Source of the DNA: Bacteroides helcogenes P 36-108
Lineage (GTDB): Bacteria; Bacteroidota; Bacteroidia; Bacteroidales; Bacteroidaceae
NCBI RefSeq assembly: GCF_000186225.1
Contig: NC_014933.1
Span: 2,480,001 to 2,544,000, forward strand
Direction: 5' to 3'
DNA: 64,000 nucleotides
A program made the translations under genes and the position numbers. Shown here in pieces: positions 60,571 to 64,000 of this stretch. The notes beneath the pieces were generated by a model. It was not told the origin of the DNA and searched no databases. It saw only the letters and a program-made list of their open reading frames with translations. How positions within the stretch are numbered: the stretch's first letter is position 1; each line of letters opens with the position of its first letter.

Positions 60571-61890
60571 ATGATAAGCAAATATTTGAAACAATCCTGG
60601 ACATTGCTGAAGCAGAATAAGCTTTTCAGTACGCTATACATTGCAGGCACGGGACTTGCCATTGCCATGACCATGGTTATAGCCATGGTTTATTACGTCA
60701 AGATGGCCCCCGTTTATCCAGAGGTGAACCGTTTGAACACGCTCTACCTCACCAGTTGCAAGATGGAAAGCGGACCGGAAGGCAACAAGTCGCAATACCA
60801 GTGGGCGGTGTCTTACAAGGCTTTGCAGGACTGGTTCTATCCCACCAAGAACGCCCTATACGTTTCGGCGCAACTGAACGATGTGGCATTTAGTAACAGC
60901 TACATACAGCCTGCCGACCTTAGCGGGGATTTCCCGGTGAAAGTCAAGCTCACTGATCCTAATTTCTTCCGCATCTACCGGTTTCGTTTCTTGGAGGGCA
61001 ATCCCTTCACGGCTTCCGATTTGGCAAGCGGCATCTGCACGGCTGTCATTACCGACGAACTGTCACGCCGTCTGTTCGGCACTGTCGAAGGGGTGGTGGG
61101 ACGCTCGTTCCGGCTGGATTATATTGACTACCGCGTATGCGGAGTGGTTCATTCCGGCAGTTACCTGATGCAGAGATCTTATTCGCAGGTCTATCTGCCC
61201 TATAGTGTCGCCTCCGGCTATCGGGAACCTAAATATGGTATGGACTATATGGGAGCGTTCAGCGTCACTTTCCAGGTGAAGGACGGCAAGCAGGGCGATG
61301 CCTTGCGGGCAGAGCTGAAAGAGATTGCCCGCAAGGAGAACCTGATGCATCCCGATGAATGGAAAGTGGAGTTTTGGGAACAGCCCATTCCGCATCTGCT
61401 CAGTGTGTTCCAGTCCTATGTCAGCAAGGAACTCGATGTATGGGCCACGGTGCGCTACTTCCTGCTGATGCTGCTCGTCCTGCTGTTAGTGCCTTCGCTC
61501 AATCTGAGCGGCATGATAGGAAGCCGCATGGAGAGCCGCCTGGCAGAGATGGGCGTGCGCAAGTCCTTCGGCGCAGGGCGTAGAAAGTTGTTAGGGCAGG
61601 TGATGTGGGAGAACCTGTTGCTGACGTTGCTTGGCGGTGCATTGGGACTGCTGTTGGCATGGCTGGCGCTCTACGTGTCGCGCGAATGGGTATTTACCGT
61701 GTTCGACAGATGGAGCAGTGTGATTCCCGATGGTGTCGATGTCAAGGTATCGGGCGAGATGCTGTTTGCCCCGCTGGTATTTGCCGCCGCCTTGCTGCTG
61801 TGCGTGGTGCTCAACATGTTGTCGGCACTTATCCCGGCCTGGCATTCGCTGCGTCGTCCCATTGTGAACTCCCTGAATGAAAAAAGATAA
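60571..61890 (+). CDS. ABC transporter permease, FtsX/MacB type
   Basis: A 439-residue protein with four helices: an N-terminal one (LYIAGTGLAIAMTMVIAMVYY, about 24-44) and three near the C-terminus (about 292-310, 345-370 and 395-420). The large periplasmic MacB_PCD domain lies between helix 1 and 2. The GARRR-like RKSFGAGRRKLLGQVMWENL (about 334-353) is typical of FtsX permeases next to the ATPase contact. It likely forms a heterodimer with the next gene's product. Confidence 0.9.
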   Translation: MISKYLKQSWTLLKQNKLFSTLYIAGTGLAIAMTMVIAMVYYVKMAPVYPEVNRLNTLYLTSCKMESGPEGNKSQYQWAVSYKALQDWFYPTKNALYVSAQLNDVAFSNSYIQPADLSGDFPVKVKLTDPNFFRIYRFRFLEGNPFTASDLASGICTAVITDELSRRLFGTVEGVVGRSFRLDYIDYRVCGVVHSGSYLMQRSYSQVYLPYSVASGYREPKYGMDYMGAFSVTFQVKDGKQGDALRAELKEIARKENLMHPDEWKVEFWEQPIPHLLSVFQSYVSKELDVWATVRYFLLMLLVLLLVPSLNLSGMIGSRMESRLAEMGVRKSFGAGRRKLLGQVMWENLLLTLLGGALGLLLAWLALYVSREWVFTVFDRWSSVIPDGVDVKVSGEMLFAPLVFAAALLLCVVLNMLSALIPAWHSLRRPIVNSLNEKR

Positions 61891-61917
61891 ATAAGAAGAC
61901 TGAAACACGAAAAGATT

Positions 61918-63261
61918 ATGTGGAAATTGATATTGAAAAATCTTTGGGCACGCCGTCGCCGCAACGGGTGGCTCCTGGCAGAACTGGTATTGGTGAGCAT
62001 CATCAGTTGGGTGATACTGGATCCGGTGATTGTAGTAACATACGACCGCAACATACCTTTAGGATATGATGAAGACCGCCTTTGCCTCGTCTCACTGGCC
62101 GCTTTGCAGCCCAATGCTCCCGGCTACGTGGCCGAAGCACAAGATTCCGCCTCTTTGGTGGACGGTTATCTGAGTCTGGTGCGCCATGCCAGAAGCTTTG
62201 AAGGCGTGGAACTTGCCACTCCGGTTTTAGGCTTTTGTTACCCCAATTCGCAGGGAAACGGGAATACTTTTTACACGGCCGAGGGCGACACCGTGCCTCA
62301 CCAAGTCATGTGGATGCAGTTCCTGCCGCATACGCACTTCTTCGAGACCTACGGCTTCCGTCCGGGCACGGGGCGTACACCCCAACAACTGTCCGACTAT
62401 AGCTATACCCAGCAAGACATAGTCTTGACCGAGGATGCGGCATACGAGATTTTCGGCACGAAGGATGTGCAGGGAAAGCGTACCGTGAGCTATAGCCATG
62501 GCGATACACTCTATAAAACAATTATCGGCACTTTGGGCTCTATCAAGGCGTATAGTGATTGGCGGCCTACGTCAGTAGCGTTTATCCCCACCTTGTCCAT
62601 TGATGTGAGCGACATACCTAACTATGCCCAAATCCTGATACGGGTGAAGGAAGGAGTCAGCATGGAACGCTTCATGCACGACTTCCGTCCGTGGATGCTG
62701 AAGGAGATGCGACGTGGCAATCTTTTCGCCCGTTGCACCAGTCCTTACAGTGACCTCATTGCAGATTTGGAGGCAGACAGTTCCGCCCCCGTTTATCGCC
62801 GCAACCTGGCGATGGCGGTGTTCTTCTTCCTAAACCTTTGCTTGGGTGTCATCGGCACTTTCTGGTTGCAGACGCGTACCCGCCGCGAGGAAGTGGGCGT
62901 GATGCTTTCTTTCGGAGCCACACCGCGGCACATTGTCTGCCAGTTGTTGGGTGAGGGGACGGTACTGACGGTACTTGCCTCGTTGACCGGTTTTCTCGTC
63001 TATCTGCAATATGCGCTGAAGGAGGGGCTGAACAACGGACTTGATTGGCACAACTCGGCGGTGACGGCTTGGACGTCGAACTTTGGAACAGCTTCGGTGG
63101 AGCCACTCGAAACATATTGGGTGAGTAGCTTTGCGCAGCATTTCAGTATTGTGTCGCTCGTCATTCTTATGATATTGTTGGTGGTAGTGCTTATCGGCAT
63201 CTATATCCCCGCCCGCAGCATCAGTCGCATACCGCCTACCGAGGCACTCCGTGACGAATAA
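61918..63261 (+). CDS. ABC transporter permease, FtsX/MacB type
   Basis: A 447-residue paralogue of the previous gene with the same layout: N-terminal helix (LLAELVLVSIISWVILDPVI, about 18-37), a large periplasmic domain (about 40-290) and three C-terminal helices. The conserved contact region is RREEVGVMLSFGATPRHIVC (about 321-340). Two unequal permeases plus a separate ATPase suggest a heteromeric MacB-like or lipoprotein-type transporter. Substrate unknown. Confidence 0.9.
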   Translation: MWKLILKNLWARRRRNGWLLAELVLVSIISWVILDPVIVVTYDRNIPLGYDEDRLCLVSLAALQPNAPGYVAEAQDSASLVDGYLSLVRHARSFEGVELATPVLGFCYPNSQGNGNTFYTAEGDTVPHQVMWMQFLPHTHFFETYGFRPGTGRTPQQLSDYSYTQQDIVLTEDAAYEIFGTKDVQGKRTVSYSHGDTLYKTIIGTLGSIKAYSDWRPTSVAFIPTLSIDVSDIPNYAQILIRVKEGVSMERFMHDFRPWMLKEMRRGNLFARCTSPYSDLIADLEADSSAPVYRRNLAMAVFFFLNLCLGVIGTFWLQTRTRREEVGVMLSFGATPRHIVCQLLGEGTVLTVLASLTGFLVYLQYALKEGLNNGLDWHNSAVTAWTSNFGTASVEPLETYWVSSFAQHFSIVSLVILMILLVVVLIGIYIPARSISRIPPTEALRDE

Positions 63262-63266
63262 GGTGG

Positions 63267-63294
63267 CCGAAAGCAGTAGAGTATTCATTTTCGG
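63267..63294. promoter_or_regulatory. Second copy of the efflux-operon activator motif
   Basis: CCGAAAGCA...CATTTTCGG resembles the site at 59070-59098. The right part GAGTATTCATTTTCGGACA matches GAGTGTTCATTTTCGGACA there at 18 of 19 positions. It begins 5 bases after the permease stop, 74 bases before the ATPase ATG. No -24/-12 element was found after it. Confidence 0.6.
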
Positions 63295-63367
63295 ACATCT
63301 TGATATGATTTTAAAAGCCAAATGATCAGAAATAAAATTAGATAATAACAATTAAATACTTACCATT

Positions 63368-64000
63368 ATGATTAAGTTAACAGGCATCAACAAAATTTAT
63401 CGTACCAATGAGATTGAAACCATGGCATTGGAGAATGTAAACCTCGAAGTGAATAAGGGAGAGTTCCTCAGTATCATGGGACCTTCAGGTTGTGGCAAGT
63501 CCACATTGCTTAATATTATGGGTTTGCTGGATGCACCTACCAGTGGTACGATTGAAATAGCCGGAATCAAGGTGGAAGGGATGAAAGATAAGGAATTGGC
63601 CGCTTTCCGTAATCGGAAGTTAGGTTTTGTATTTCAGTCTTTCCACTTGATTAACTCACTGAATGTACTGGATAATGTGGAACTGCCCCTGCTGTACCGG
63701 AAAGTATCGGCCAAGGAGCGCCGTCGTCTGGCCGAAGAGGTATTACAAAAAGTAGGGCTGAGTCATCGTATGCGTCACATGCCTACACAGCTTTCCGGTG
63801 GTCAGTGCCAGCGTGTAGCCATCGCTCGTGCCATCATCGGCAATCCGGAGATAATACTCGCCGATGAACCTACCGGTAATTTGGATTCCAAGATGGGTGC
63901 GGAAGTCATGGATCTGTTGCATCAACTCAATAAAGAAGACGGACGTACCATTGTGATGGTAACTCATAATGAAGAACAAGCTAAACTGACTTCAAGGACT
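63368..64000 (+). CDS. ABC transporter ATP-binding protein (LolD/MacB type), cut by the window end
   Basis: 211 codons are visible from the ATG at 63368; the stop lies beyond the window. Walker A GPSGCGKST, Q-loop FVFQSFHLINSL, signature LSGGQCQRVAIARA, Walker B IILADEPTGNLD and the H-loop His in VMVTHN are all present. The protein is nearly complete, as this family has about 220-235 residues. It powers the two FtsX-like permeases upstream. Confidence 0.95.
   Translation, partial: MIKLTGINKIYRTNEIETMALENVNLEVNKGEFLSIMGPSGCGKSTLLNIMGLLDAPTSGTIEIAGIKVEGMKDKELAAFRNRKLGFVFQSFHLINSLNVLDNVELPLLYRKVSAKERRRLAEEVLQKVGLSHRMRHMPTQLSGGQCQRVAIARAIIGNPEIILADEPTGNLDSKMGAEVMDLLHQLNKEDGRTIVMVTHNEEQAKLTSRT

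Overview
This window is from a Bacteroides-type chromosome (phylum Bacteroidota). The evidence is the repeated TAnnTTTG -7 elements with a -33 TTTG-like element, the scarcity of Shine-Dalgarno sequences, LruC/DUF4842, DUF6064 and DUF2023 proteins, type III glutamine synthetase, LL-diaminopimelate aminotransferase (DapL), and an Ala/Glu-tailed S16. The species cannot be fixed from sequence alone. No rRNA, tRNA, insertion sequence, prophage or CRISPR array was recognised. Apart from one polysaccharide locus, the content looks like core chromosome.

Layout. 0-17.2 kb holds housekeeping genes: the end of an unidentified CDS, flavodoxin with a DUF2023 partner, phosphoglycerate mutase, two divergent ThrE-type exporter systems (one split, one fused), anaerobic ribonucleotide reductase nrdD/nrdG, a cobalamin-riboswitch-controlled MetE-like gene, a thioredoxin-fold lipoprotein, rpsP, a NhaC antiporter, and a LacI regulator divergent from kdgK-eda. 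A possible small RNA lies at about 17.3-17.6 kb. 17.7-35.6 kb is an exopolysaccharide locus in two converging blocks. The plus block has glycosyltransferases and a flippase. The minus block has a receiver protein, an initiating sugar transferase, a short TolC-like protein, a Wzc-like chain-length protein, a Wzy-like polymerase and five glycosyltransferases. Between and inside the blocks are remnants: a truncated antitoxin flanked by a duplicated 26-bp leader, and the C-terminal end of an AAA/PD-(D/E)XK protein. 35.8-39.6 kb has a LruC lipoprotein and cytoplasmic asparaginase. 39.9-46.9 kb is a complete trp operon (B-E-G-D-C-F-A) preceded by a leader peptide with three consecutive Trp codons and a terminator hairpin. 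46.9-51.5 kb has a DUF308 protein, an S37-type peptidase, an Fsr-like MFS exporter, a flavin reductase and a lipoprotein. 51.6-58.7 kb is a nitrogen/lysine cluster on the minus strand: dapF, dapL, a TorF-like barrel, PII, Amt and glutamine synthetase III. 59.2-64.0 kb is an efflux-type operon (membrane-fusion protein, two FtsX-like permeases, ATPase) with a good sigma-54 (-24/-12) promoter and an upstream palindrome.

The most unusual signal is a set of at least six intergenic arrays (near 0.1, 2.55, 10.55, 20.45, 43.3 and 60.5 kb) in which degenerate units recur with a 21-22 bp phase. Each array has its own consensus, often with units in both orientations that fold into hairpins. None is explained by a coding feature.
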